Source of the DNA: Bacillota bacterium | GTDB lineage: Bacteria > Bacillota_E > Sulfobacillia > Sulfobacillales > Sulfobacillaceae | Assembly: GCA_021802375.1 (NCBI GenBank) | Contig: JAKAAL010000108.1 | Span: 1-9,515, forward strand | DNA: 9,515 nt | Reading direction: 5' to 3' | Shown: piece after piece, positions 1-6,319 of the stretch | How positions within the stretch are numbered: position 1 is the stretch's first letter | Layout of the letters: each line of letters begins with the position of its first letter | Translations under genes and position numbers: made by a program | The notes under the pieces: model-generated | What the model was told of the DNA's origin: nothing | Databases searched by the model: none | What the model saw: only the letters and a program-made list of their open reading frames with translations

Positions 1-48
1 TCGCCACAACTCCGTGGCCGTGCCTGCAAACGACACCCTCTCATCCAT
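1..48 (-). CDS. 5' end of an unidentified leftward gene (partial, runs off the window)
   Basis: Reading the minus strand, an ATG at 48-46 opens a frame with no stop up to the window edge. The 16 visible residues are MDERVSFAGTATELWR. The start is supported by a textbook AGGAGG ribosome binding site on the minus strand (complement of 56-61), 7 bases upstream of the ATG. The gene is divergent from the sugar-catabolic genes to its right and shares their AT-rich upstream region. A regulator or another sugar-metabolism enzyme would be usual here, but the residues seen are too few to assign a family, so the function is unknown. Confidence 0.6.
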   Translation of the reverse strand, partial: MDERVSFAGTATELWR

Positions 49-109
49 CGCTACGCCTCCTAATTTGGGGAATCATGCGGATTGCAGATCACCATTTATT
101 TCGTTCCAC

Positions 110-138
110 ATTACAACATAAAGACGTGATTGTTGCAA
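110..138 (-). promoter_or_regulatory. candidate sigma-A-type promoter for the leftward gene
   Basis: On the minus strand TTGCAA (138-133) lies exactly 17 bases upstream of TGTAAT (115-110). This is a plausible -35/-10 pair, and it precedes the AGGAGG and ATG of the leftward gene by about 50 bases. A second possible pair on the same strand is TTGAAT followed 16 bases later by TATATT. On the plus strand a perfect TATAAT stands at 139-144, but no good -35 lies 16-18 bases upstream, so a rightward promoter is less certain. Assignment is by consensus matching only. Confidence 0.4.
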
Positions 139-179
139 TATAATATTTCATGCAATCCATTCAACAGAGTTGTTGCAAT
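110..179. promoter_or_regulatory. operator-like array of TTGTTGCAAT elements in the divergent region
   Basis: The 10-mer TTGTTGCAAT occurs exactly at 130-139 and again at 170-179, 40 bases apart (about four helical turns). A degenerate inverted copy, ATTACAACAT at 110-119 (8 of 10 matching the reverse complement), lies 20 bases to the left (about two turns). The core TGCAAT also appears at 151-156, and its reverse complement ATTGCA at 81-86. The elements overlap the candidate promoters. This suggests a binding array for a transcription factor shared by the divergent units, but the regulator is not identified. Confidence 0.45.
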
Positions 180-345
180 GCAAGACGACGCATGGTATTG
201 TGCAGGTGTCCGATGGCCCCATGCTGGCGACTGGAGATGGAGTTCAGGAGACGGGCAAAACCCATCCCATCCTGGAGAAGGAAGTAACTGAAATGGAAGA
301 TGGGGTGGCAGTCACCGAGGAGGTTTGCGTGGTGACCCCCTCATG

Positions 346-628
346 TGACGGATGATCGTCTCGATGAGCTGGCCGGCCGTGGCAACGGTGTGCATCTTCT
401 CCATTCAGGGCACGTGGAGCGATTTCGTGGCCCCGCTCTTGTATCTCAATAAGGAATCCCCCTTTATTGGCGCAGCTGGGCTTACAATTTTTCCAAGGGC
501 CATACACCGGGTCCTGGAATCTTTTGATGGCGGCCAGTTCCGTCGTTCTCGGTCCCGTCCTGGTGATGTTTTACTTTGGCCAACGCTTGTTCATTCGAGG
601 AATCCAAGTGGGAGGCGTCAACCAATAA
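346..628 (+). pseudogene. C-terminal remnant of a MalG-type sugar ABC transporter permease, truncated and frameshifted
   Basis: From about 349 frame 1 encodes a stretch with MSWPAVAT, then TWSDFVAPLLYLNKES, matching the conserved Pro-containing turn and W-x-D-F-x-x-P-L-x-Y-L segment that follows the EAA loop in MalG/LacG-type permeases. After the run of five C at 458-462 the homology moves to frame 2. There LGLQFFQGPYTGSWN, then LLMAAS, FYFGQRLFIRGIQVGGVNQ and a TAA at 626-628 give the typical family C-terminus. One C fewer in the run would restore a continuous reading. The N-terminal membrane segments and EAA loop are absent: a TGA at 346-348 closes frame 1, and no permease-like peptide appears upstream in any frame. 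The intact protein would have been an inner-membrane subunit importing a sugar or polyol, feeding the kinase and dehydrogenases downstream. The single-base shift could be a sequencing error; the missing N-terminus cannot. Confidence 0.75.
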
Positions 629-773
629 GGGTCGCGGAGGAGACCGTGGTAGCACCGTGGGGGATGCACCGGACCCCATTCGTTTCCGAGGGAGAGTCCC
701 GGTGTATCGAGCGGCGATGGCCCCATGAGCCTTTGAGCCGAGGAAGGGGAAGGTTGCGACGAGGGTTCCCGTA

Positions 774-2312
774 GTGATTGGTATGGACTTTGGGACATCA
801 GGATGTAAGGCGGTGGCCTATCAGGCCGATGGGCACCGAATGGCCTATGCGGCCGCATCCTACCCGACCTACAGCGAAGTGGGGGGCGTGGTGGAACAAC
901 GTCCCGAGGACTGGTGGACGGCGGCCGTGGATGTGCTCGGCACGATCGCGAAACAGATTCGCGGACACGGCGCCGTTCAGGCACTCGGATTGTCGGGACA
1001 GATTGGAACGGTGATTCCCCTCGATGACCATGGCCAGAGTGTGGTCGAGCGCGTGCCCACCTGGCAAGACCTCCGAGCGGCGTCCGTCTTAGCGGAAATC
1101 GAGGGTCGGTTTTCGGCCGATCAGCTGCACACGTGGTTAGGGATGCGGTTACCTCCGGGAGCAAACTGGCCCTTGCCGCGCCTGCGGTGGTGGACCCAGG
1201 CGCAGCCCCGCGTCTGGGAACGGACGCGGCGAATTCTGCAGGTGAAAGACTACATTGGTTGGCGGCTGACGGGACACCTCGCCTCCGATGCCTCAAGCTG
1301 GCGAGGGCTGGTGCATGTGCCAGACGGAACCGTTGTGCCCGAGCTCTTGGCGTTTTTGGGGCTTCCGTCAGACATCCTTCCTGACCGGTACCATCCGGGC
1401 ACCTCGCGCGGTCGGGTTCGGTCGGAGGTGGCAAGGGCTCTGGGCTTGCCAGCCTCCGTGGAAGTGGCGGTGGGGTGGAATGACTTTAACAGTGCCGCTC
1501 TGGGAGCCGGCGTGGCGGCGGGTGAGCGCTTTGACGTCGCTGGGACGTCGGATCATATGGGGGTGGTGGTGAAAACCCCGATCGGGGTCGACGATCGCCT
1601 CTTGGCGGGGCCTTTTCTTCCGGGGTCGACGTTGGCCTATGGCGTGACCTCAGCGAGTGGCGGTGCCCTGCAATGGGCGCGAACGTGCTTGGGACTGGCG
1701 ACGGATGCCAGAACCTGGGACCAGATACTGGAAGGGGTGCAGCACGTCCCGCCCGGGGCAGACGGCCTGCTGTTTCTGCCGTATCTTCTGGGCGAGCGAG
1801 CCCCTCTCTGGGACTCCAGTGCGCGGGGAGCGTGGCTCGGATTGACACAGGCCCACGGTCCCGAGCATTTGATTCGCGCGGTGATGGAAGGCGTGGCCTT
1901 TCATCTGCAGACGATTCAAAAGCTCTTGCCCCATCAGGCCACGGACGCTCCCTACATCAAGGTGGTCGGCGGCCCTACGCGGGTGGCCGTCTGGAATCAG
2001 ATTCGCGCAGATGTGTGGGGCATTCCGTGTTGGATTGCCGAGGACGCCGAAGTCGGGTGTCGAGGGGCGGCGATGTTGGCCGCGCCGATCGGAGGAATGG
2101 ACTCGCAGAGGCTAGGGGGTCCGGGGCAGAGGCTGGAACCCGACCTCGCCCGGACGGAGGTCTATCGCGGGTGGTCGGCACTTTTTCAGGAGGCCTATCC
2201 TCGATTGCATAGCCTGTTTCAGGCGATCGGCCACCGAGGCGCTGTTCAGGGAGGCCAGGAGATCCCCACAGCGTCGCTGAAGGGCCACGAATGCGGGCCA
2301 AAGGAATTCTGA
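774..2312 (+). CDS. FGGY-family carbohydrate/polyol kinase (xylulokinase-like)
   Basis: A 512-residue cytoplasmic ATP-dependent kinase of the FGGY family, close to the usual 490-520 residues. The N-terminal phosphate-binding loop reads GMDFGTSGCKA (residues 3-13). The sugar-contact region follows as GLSGQIGT (72-79) and TWQDLRA (96-102), then GWRLTGHLASDASSW (162-176). GWNDFNSAALGAG (234-246) carries the likely catalytic base Asp237, and DVAGTSD (254-260) is the second phosphate motif. LLFLPYLLGERAPLWD (332-347) and VVGGPTRVAVWNQIRADVWG (397-416) form the adenosine-binding C-terminal half. The GTG start keeps the first beta strand (V-I-G-M-D-F-G); the internal ATG at 783 would remove it. GAGG at 761-764 is the only nearby ribosome binding site. 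The xylulokinase motif SGQMHG is altered to SGQIGT, so the substrate may not be D-xylulose; another ketose or a free polyol is possible. The gene is first of the intact rightward set, 39 bases before a polyol dehydrogenase. Family is secure, substrate unknown. Confidence 0.93.
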   Translation: MIGMDFGTSGCKAVAYQADGHRMAYAAASYPTYSEVGGVVEQRPEDWWTAAVDVLGTIAKQIRGHGAVQALGLSGQIGTVIPLDDHGQSVVERVPTWQDLRAASVLAEIEGRFSADQLHTWLGMRLPPGANWPLPRLRWWTQAQPRVWERTRRILQVKDYIGWRLTGHLASDASSWRGLVHVPDGTVVPELLAFLGLPSDILPDRYHPGTSRGRVRSEVARALGLPASVEVAVGWNDFNSAALGAGVAAGERFDVAGTSDHMGVVVKTPIGVDDRLLAGPFLPGSTLAYGVTSASGGALQWARTCLGLATDARTWDQILEGVQHVPPGADGLLFLPYLLGERAPLWDSSARGAWLGLTQAHGPEHLIRAVMEGVAFHLQTIQKLLPHQATDAPYIKVVGGPTRVAVWNQIRADVWGIPCWIAEDAEVGCRGAAMLAAPIGGMDSQRLGGPGQRLEPDLARTEVYRGWSALFQEAYPRLHSLFQAIGHRGAVQGGQEIPTASLKGHECGPKEF

Positions 2313-2351
2313 GGCACAGGATGCCCAGTATCCAGGAATGGAGGAGACAAG

Positions 2352-3545
2352 ATGAAGACGGCGACGATCGTCATTGTCGGCGCGGGAAAAATTGGGCGAG
2401 GATTCCTCGCGCATTTGATCTACGAGAGCGGGCACCCGTTTACCTTTATTGAACATTACGATGAGATCGTGCAGCAGTTGCAGGTCCGGCGTCGGTACCG
2501 GGTCGAGATCGTGGGGAATCCCGATCGGAGTGCGACGATCACCGACTTTGACATCGTGGGATGGCGCGATGAGGGAGCGGCTCAAGCGTGTCTCGACGCA
2601 GATACGATCTTTACGGCGGTGGGGGGGGCCCGAGTGGCGGCGCTGGGCCCGCAGCTGGCCCCTCTGTTGGCTACCCGGTGGAGGCATCGGCCGGAGGCCC
2701 CGCTGAACATCGTCACCTGTGAGAATTGGGTGCATCCCGCCACGCTGCTTCAAAATGCGATTTTGGCCCATCTCCCGACCGCCCTGCGCGAGCACGCTCA
2801 CGAGCTGCTAGGGGTTGCGGACGCCACCGTCTTGCGATCGTGCATGGAACCAACGCCCGAACAAGCGGCGGAGGATCCGTGGACGGTGCAAGCGCAGGAC
2901 TATTGGGAATTGCAAATCGACGGAGATGCGCTAAAGGCACCGCTCCCGGCGGTGCCCGGGCTGCAACCGGTGCCACAGTTTCAGCGCGCGCTCGAACGGA
3001 AGCTCTATACGTATAATGCGGCGAGTGCCACGATGTCGTTTTTGGGGACGCTCGTGGGATATCGATACTTGCACGAAGCGGCCCACGATCAGCGAATTTT
3101 GGCCATTACCCGGGCGGTGCTTCGTGAAGCGGGAACGGCCGTCTGTCGCCGCTATGGGTACACCGAGGAAGCCCAGCGCAACTTTGCCGAGAGCGCCCTC
3201 GCGAAATATCGGAATCTGCAGATCCCCGACACGTTGGAACGTAATGTTCGCGATCCCTTGCGCAAGCTGGGCCGTTCCGATCGTCTGGTCGGGGCAGCCT
3301 GTTTGTGCTTGGACGTCGGCGTCATCCCTTCCGCGCTGGCCTTGGCGATTGCGGCGGGCTTGCGTTATCAGGAACCTACCGATCCGTCCGCTCGCGCCTT
3401 GCAGGAGCAGCTGGCCGAACAGGGTATCGATCACGTGCTGGCCACCGTGTGTGGCCTGGACCCCCAGGGCGACCTGGCGCAAATGATTAAGCGGCGGGGA
3501 GTAGACGTCGATCGCTTTGTCCGTGGGGAGGTCGTCGAGGGCTAA
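2352..3545 (+). CDS. mannitol-1-phosphate 5-dehydrogenase-like polyol(-phosphate) dehydrogenase
   Basis: A 397-residue NAD(P)-dependent long-chain polyol dehydrogenase of the MtlD type (MtlD is about 380 residues). The N-terminal Rossmann motif is VGAGKIGRGF (9-18), followed by TFIEHYDEIV, where the family reads an acidic residue binding the NAD ribose. CENW (123-126) matches the family's conserved C-E-N. The C-terminal domain carries ERKLYTYNAASATMSFLG (215-232) and RDPLRKLGRSDRLVGAA (300-316), the latter very close to the MtlD RDPxRKL..xDRL signature. The catalytic K-x4-N-x2-H motif is present as K217, N222 and then Ser225, so the usual His is replaced. The start is supported by GGAGGAG at 2340-2346, five bases before the ATG. 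It should oxidise a polyol phosphate (or polyol) to the ketose (phosphate) in the cytoplasm; with the adjacent FGGY kinase a kinase-then-dehydrogenase route is plausible. The exact substrate cannot be read from the sequence. Confidence 0.88.
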   Translation: MKTATIVIVGAGKIGRGFLAHLIYESGHPFTFIEHYDEIVQQLQVRRRYRVEIVGNPDRSATITDFDIVGWRDEGAAQACLDADTIFTAVGGARVAALGPQLAPLLATRWRHRPEAPLNIVTCENWVHPATLLQNAILAHLPTALREHAHELLGVADATVLRSCMEPTPEQAAEDPWTVQAQDYWELQIDGDALKAPLPAVPGLQPVPQFQRALERKLYTYNAASATMSFLGTLVGYRYLHEAAHDQRILAITRAVLREAGTAVCRRYGYTEEAQRNFAESALAKYRNLQIPDTLERNVRDPLRKLGRSDRLVGAACLCLDVGVIPSALALAIAAGLRYQEPTDPSARALQEQLAEQGIDHVLATVCGLDPQGDLAQMIKRRGVDVDRFVRGEVVEG

Positions 3546-3599
3546 GGACCCCCATAAGTCCCCGACGGCCCCTGGGATGGGGCGAGGAGAGGGTCTATC

Positions 3600-3629
3600 C
3601 CCAGACGGCCATCCTACCCCCCGTCTGGG
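3600..3629. repeat. 9-bp perfect inverted repeat in the gap between the two dehydrogenase genes
   Basis: CCCAGACGG at 3600-3608 and its exact reverse complement CCGTCTGGG at 3621-3629 flank a 12-base loop. No T-run follows on either strand, so it is not a standard intrinsic terminator. It may be an RNA hairpin affecting processing or stability between the MtlD-like gene and the Zn-dehydrogenase gene, or chance in GC-rich DNA. A smaller GCCCC/GGGGC hairpin lies at 3568-3583. Confidence 0.45.
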
Positions 3630-3700
3630 CAAGGTCCGGAAACGGCATGCCGAGCAGAGGGGTTCGCAAGCTATCGCCAGCAGGAGGATCGGGGAAAAGG

Positions 3701-3716
3701 GGTCGTCTAGACGACC
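3701..3716. promoter_or_regulatory. perfect 16-bp palindrome upstream of the Zn-dehydrogenase gene, possible operator
   Basis: GGTCGTCTAGACGACC is identical to its reverse complement over all 16 bases. It lies 28 bases before the ATG at 3745, where an operator or a 5'-UTR hairpin would act. The two dehydrogenase genes are 199 bases apart, an unusually long gap within a co-directional set, which leaves room for an internal promoter. I found no convincing -35/-10 pair in the gap, so function is inference. Confidence 0.4.
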
Positions 3717-3744
3717 TGGGCGTCAGGTGAGAGGAGACGCAGGG

Positions 3745-4764
3745 ATGCAGGCATTAATTGTCGAAGCGGCCAACGCGGTCGCGTTATGGAACGGCTCGGT
3801 GCCAGACCCGAATCCAGGTTGGGCTCGGGTGCGAGTAAGGGCAGCCGGCATTTGTGCGACGGATCTCGCGGTCGTGCAGGGCGAATTTTCGTCGGCGTTT
3901 CCGATGACGCCGGGGCATGAATGGGCGGGAGTCGTGGAGGCAGTGGGGGATCCCGCAGATGCCCGATGGGTGGGCCAACGGGTGGCTGGTGAAAATGACG
4001 TCGGGTGCCTCCACTGTTCGGCGTGTCGAACCGGGCAGTGGCGGTTTTGTGCGGACTATCAACAAATCGGGTTTGGAACGTATGCCGGGAGCTATGCCGA
4101 TTACCTGGTGGTTCCGGTCTATGGGTTGCACGCCTTGCCCGATCCGGTGTCGTTTGAGCAGGGTGCCCTGCTAGAGCCTCTGGCGGTGGGAATGGCGGTA
4201 CTGCGTCGGGCGCATCTGCACGTGGGCGATACCCTGACGATCATTGGGGATGGGCCTGTCGGTCTCAATACCTTGATCGTGGCACGTGCCGCCGGGGCTC
4301 GGCGCGTGATCGTCGTGGGAGAACAAGAGGCCCGATTAGCGTGTGCGGAAAAGTTGGGAGCTCTCGCTTGCGATCATCGGCAGGGGGCCATCCCGACGGC
4401 GGTGTTCCGACATCATGGTCGGTCTCAGATTGTGGTGGAGGCCACGGGCACGGCCATTGGTGTGCAAATGGCCCTGTCCGTAGTCGCCCCTGAGGGGCGC
4501 GTGGTGCTGGCGGGCTATGCTCATGGGCGGCCTGTCACCATTCCGGCGGACGCCGTGCATCTGCCAAACGTCCAGATTGTCGGGGCTGGCAATAACCCAG
4601 GGTGGATGGGGCGAACGCTCGCTTGTGTGGCTGATGGGGTGTTGGCCAGTACCCAATTGGTCTCCCATCGGTATCGCTTGGACCAATATGCCGAGGCGCT
4701 GGAACAGATGCGCTCGCGCGGGAACGGCCTCATCAAGTCCCTCTTTACGTGGGAAGATTTCTGA
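3745..4764 (+). CDS. zinc-dependent medium-chain alcohol/polyol dehydrogenase
   Basis: A 339-residue cytoplasmic MDR-family dehydrogenase of the sorbitol/threonine dehydrogenase type, of normal length. Catalytic zinc ligands are visible as Cys37 in GICATD, His58-Glu59 in TPGHEWAGVVEAVG and Glu144 in LLEPLAVG. The structural zinc lobe has four cysteines at 88, 91, 94 and 102 (GCLHCSACRTGQWRFC). The NAD(P)-binding Rossmann motif is IIGDGPVG (167-173 region). It should oxidise a secondary alcohol or polyol to the ketone/ketose. The reading frame stays open upstream to 3517, but that part overlaps the previous gene and has no family homology. The ATG at 3745 gives the typical N-terminus MQALIVEAAN and has GAGGAG at 3731-3736, eight bases upstream. 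Being beside an FGGY kinase suggests it makes the ketose the kinase phosphorylates, or acts in a parallel branch. Substrate is not deducible. Confidence 0.93.
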   Translation: MQALIVEAANAVALWNGSVPDPNPGWARVRVRAAGICATDLAVVQGEFSSAFPMTPGHEWAGVVEAVGDPADARWVGQRVAGENDVGCLHCSACRTGQWRFCADYQQIGFGTYAGSYADYLVVPVYGLHALPDPVSFEQGALLEPLAVGMAVLRRAHLHVGDTLTIIGDGPVGLNTLIVARAAGARRVIVVGEQEARLACAEKLGALACDHRQGAIPTAVFRHHGRSQIVVEATGTAIGVQMALSVVAPEGRVVLAGYAHGRPVTIPADAVHLPNVQIVGAGNNPGWMGRTLACVADGVLASTQLVSHRYRLDQYAEALEQMRSRGNGLIKSLFTWEDF

Positions 4765-5116
4765 ACGGTCCAAAGCGGAGGCCCTCGCCATCTGTCGGTT
4801 GCCGTGAACGGATTACCCCTGGCTGCCGGAGGTCGATCGCCGTGGGTCGCTGTGGGTGGGCGAAAGCGTGCAACATGGCCTGGCGGACTTCTTGCCGTTG
4901 CCCACCCCGTGGAGGCTTGTCCCGTGCCTGCACGAGGTGGGGTCATCATGGACCACGAAATCAACGCTCTCGCCCCTCCGGCGCAATCCGGTAGGGGATC
5001 CTCGGGATCATGCCCATATGGCAAAGGGCGGAACCAGCCTCAGAACAAAGATACCTGGGCTGTATCCCGGTTCAACCCCCGAACGACCGCGGTATGATGC
5101 TCACACCCTCTACGAT
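4765..5116. other. gap between convergent gene groups, with no confident gene
   Basis: These 352 bases separate the stops of the rightward and leftward genes. Frame 2 is open from just after a TGA at 4805 with strongly GC-ending codons and a coding-like peptide (LWVGESVQHGLADFLPLP about 4850-4905), but it has no ATG near its beginning, no ribosome binding site and no family I recognise. It may be a decayed gene or chance. A hairpin at 4973-4997 (CCCCTCCGG / CCGGTAGGGG, one bulged base, loop CGCAAT) lacks a T-run on the plus strand. Confidence 0.5.
5041..5066 (-). terminator. weak candidate intrinsic terminator of the leftward GH38/dehydratase pair
   Basis: On the minus strand GATAC (5066-5062), a seven-base loop and GTATC (5054-5050) are followed by TTTGTTCTG. 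It lies about 50 bases after the stop of the dehydratase gene, where a terminator is expected. The stem is only five base pairs and the T-run is interrupted, so the call is tentative. Confidence 0.25.
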
Positions 5117-6319
5117 CTAATAGAGCGGCAAGATGGGAATCCACTCCGGACGGTGGGGATCCAGAAATTCATTCACCTCGCCGTCTTGCAGAAATCGCTC
5201 ATGATAATGGCGCACCTTATCCCAGTCTACCTCGATGCCCAATCCTGGTCCCGTCGGCACATTAAAGCCCCCGTGGCGGTAGGTCCAGGGGATAGTAAGG
5301 ATGTCATCGGATTGGTCATGATAATGCGAATCGATGGCGTAAACGAGGGTCGGGGTCGCGGCGGCAAACTGCACCATGGCAGCCGTCGAAATGCCCAACT
5401 CCCGGTCGCTGTGCATACCCAACCCGAGTTGTAGGGTTTCGGCGACGCCGGCGAGCTTGCGACATTGGGACAAGCCCCCCCAGAAGTGCACATCGGACAG
5501 GATGATGTCGACCGCCCCTAGGCGGAAGCCCACGGGAATGTCACCAAAGCGGGTAACGCACATGTTCGTGGCGAGCGGTAGGGGCACTGCGGCGCGGACG
5601 CGTGCCATCCCCTCGAGGAGGTCTGTGGGATCCTCAGCGTATTCGAGATCCACGGCCGCCATTTTGGGGAGCATGGTGATCGAGGTTTCCACGGACCAGG
5701 CAGCGTTGGGGTCGTAGCGTAATTTGGCATGCGGCAGGCGATGGCGAATGGCCTGCAGAGCGTGGAGTTCCTCGGTCGGAGTATGCACTCCGCCCTTGAA
5801 CTTGACGACCTCGAACCCATACGTGGCGACCAACGCTTCAGCCCGATCGGCGAGGGCCTCGGCGGTATCTTCGCCCCCTTCGCCCTGGGAGCCAGGATAG
5901 CGATAAAAGAGGTAGGCAGAGACGGGGATATGCTGTCGAAAGACACCGCCTAACAAGGCGGCGACGGGCTGGTTGGTACTTTTGCCTAAGATGTCCCACA
6001 CCGCCATTTCGATGCCCGCGTAGACGTGAGCGGGCACGAATGTCTCGTAGGCAATTCGAAACGATTGGGCGATGCGTGCCATGCGGTCGATGTGCCAACA
6101 GTTGAGCCCCCGAAAGTGCTGCGCGAGAAACTGAACGGCTTCGACGGTGGCACGACCGCCATAGGTCTCCCCGACCCCAACGATTCCGTCGCGCGTTCGG
6201 ACGGTGATGATGCAGCGCGTGGTGCCGGTTTCGACGCCCATGCTCCAGCGCAAGGGGGCCACCATGGGCACGGTTACGGGAATGGCGTCTATCGATTCGA
6301 TGAGTAACGTGGGGTTCAT
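5117..6319 (-). CDS. glucarate-dehydratase-type acid-sugar dehydratase (enolase superfamily)
   Basis: A 400-residue member of the mandelate racemase/enolase superfamily, nearest by motif to the glucarate dehydratase subgroup (about 445 residues in Escherichia coli GudD). The N-terminal capping domain is followed by a barrel with all expected catalytic positions: the K-x-K pair Lys173/Lys175 in VVKFKGG, metal ligands Asp203 (RYDPNAAWSVET), Glu229 (LEYAEDPTD) and Asn252 (ATNMCV), then Asp276 (ILSDVHFWGGL), His303 (GMHSDRELGIS) and Asp330 (YAIDSHYHDQ). It should dehydrate an aldarate or aldonate to a 2-keto-3-deoxy acid with Mg2+ in the cytoplasm. The ATG overlaps the stop of the GH38 gene by four bases (ATGA, 6319-6316), with AGGAG eight bases upstream inside that gene, so the two are probably translationally coupled. 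The shorter length and the HSDRE sequence in place of the GudD-like HSN leave the true substrate open. Confidence 0.9.
   Translation of the reverse strand: MNPTLLIESIDAIPVTVPMVAPLRWSMGVETGTTRCIITVRTRDGIVGVGETYGGRATVEAVQFLAQHFRGLNCWHIDRMARIAQSFRIAYETFVPAHVYAGIEMAVWDILGKSTNQPVAALLGGVFRQHIPVSAYLFYRYPGSQGEGGEDTAEALADRAEALVATYGFEVVKFKGGVHTPTEELHALQAIRHRLPHAKLRYDPNAAWSVETSITMLPKMAAVDLEYAEDPTDLLEGMARVRAAVPLPLATNMCVTRFGDIPVGFRLGAVDIILSDVHFWGGLSQCRKLAGVAETLQLGLGMHSDRELGISTAAMVQFAAATPTLVYAIDSHYHDQSDDILTIPWTYRHGGFNVPTGPGLGIEVDWDKVRHYHERFLQDGEVNEFLDPHRPEWIPILPLY

Noticed and set aside
170..355. 61-residue frame in the left regulatory region
   Set aside because: It starts with TTG inside a repeated operator-like element, has no ribosome binding site and no recognisable family.
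352..774. 140-residue open frame as an intact gene
   Set aside because: Only its first third matches a permease; after the C-run the homology continues in another frame, so the rest is a frameshifted read-through.
571..1434. Long minus-strand open frame opposite the FGGY kinase
   Set aside because: Arg/Pro/Ser-rich, without family motifs; it is the antisense shadow of a GC-rich coding gene.
3517..3744. Upstream extension of the Zn-dehydrogenase to a TTG at 3517
   Set aside because: It overlaps the end of the MtlD-like gene and adds residues with no family homology; ATG 3745 has a ribosome binding site and gives the normal MDR N-terminus.
4856..5434. 192-residue plus-strand frame as an intact gene
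   Set aside because: More than half is antisense to the well-supported dehydratase gene, and the ATG has no ribosome binding site; only the non-overlapping part is kept as a possible relic.
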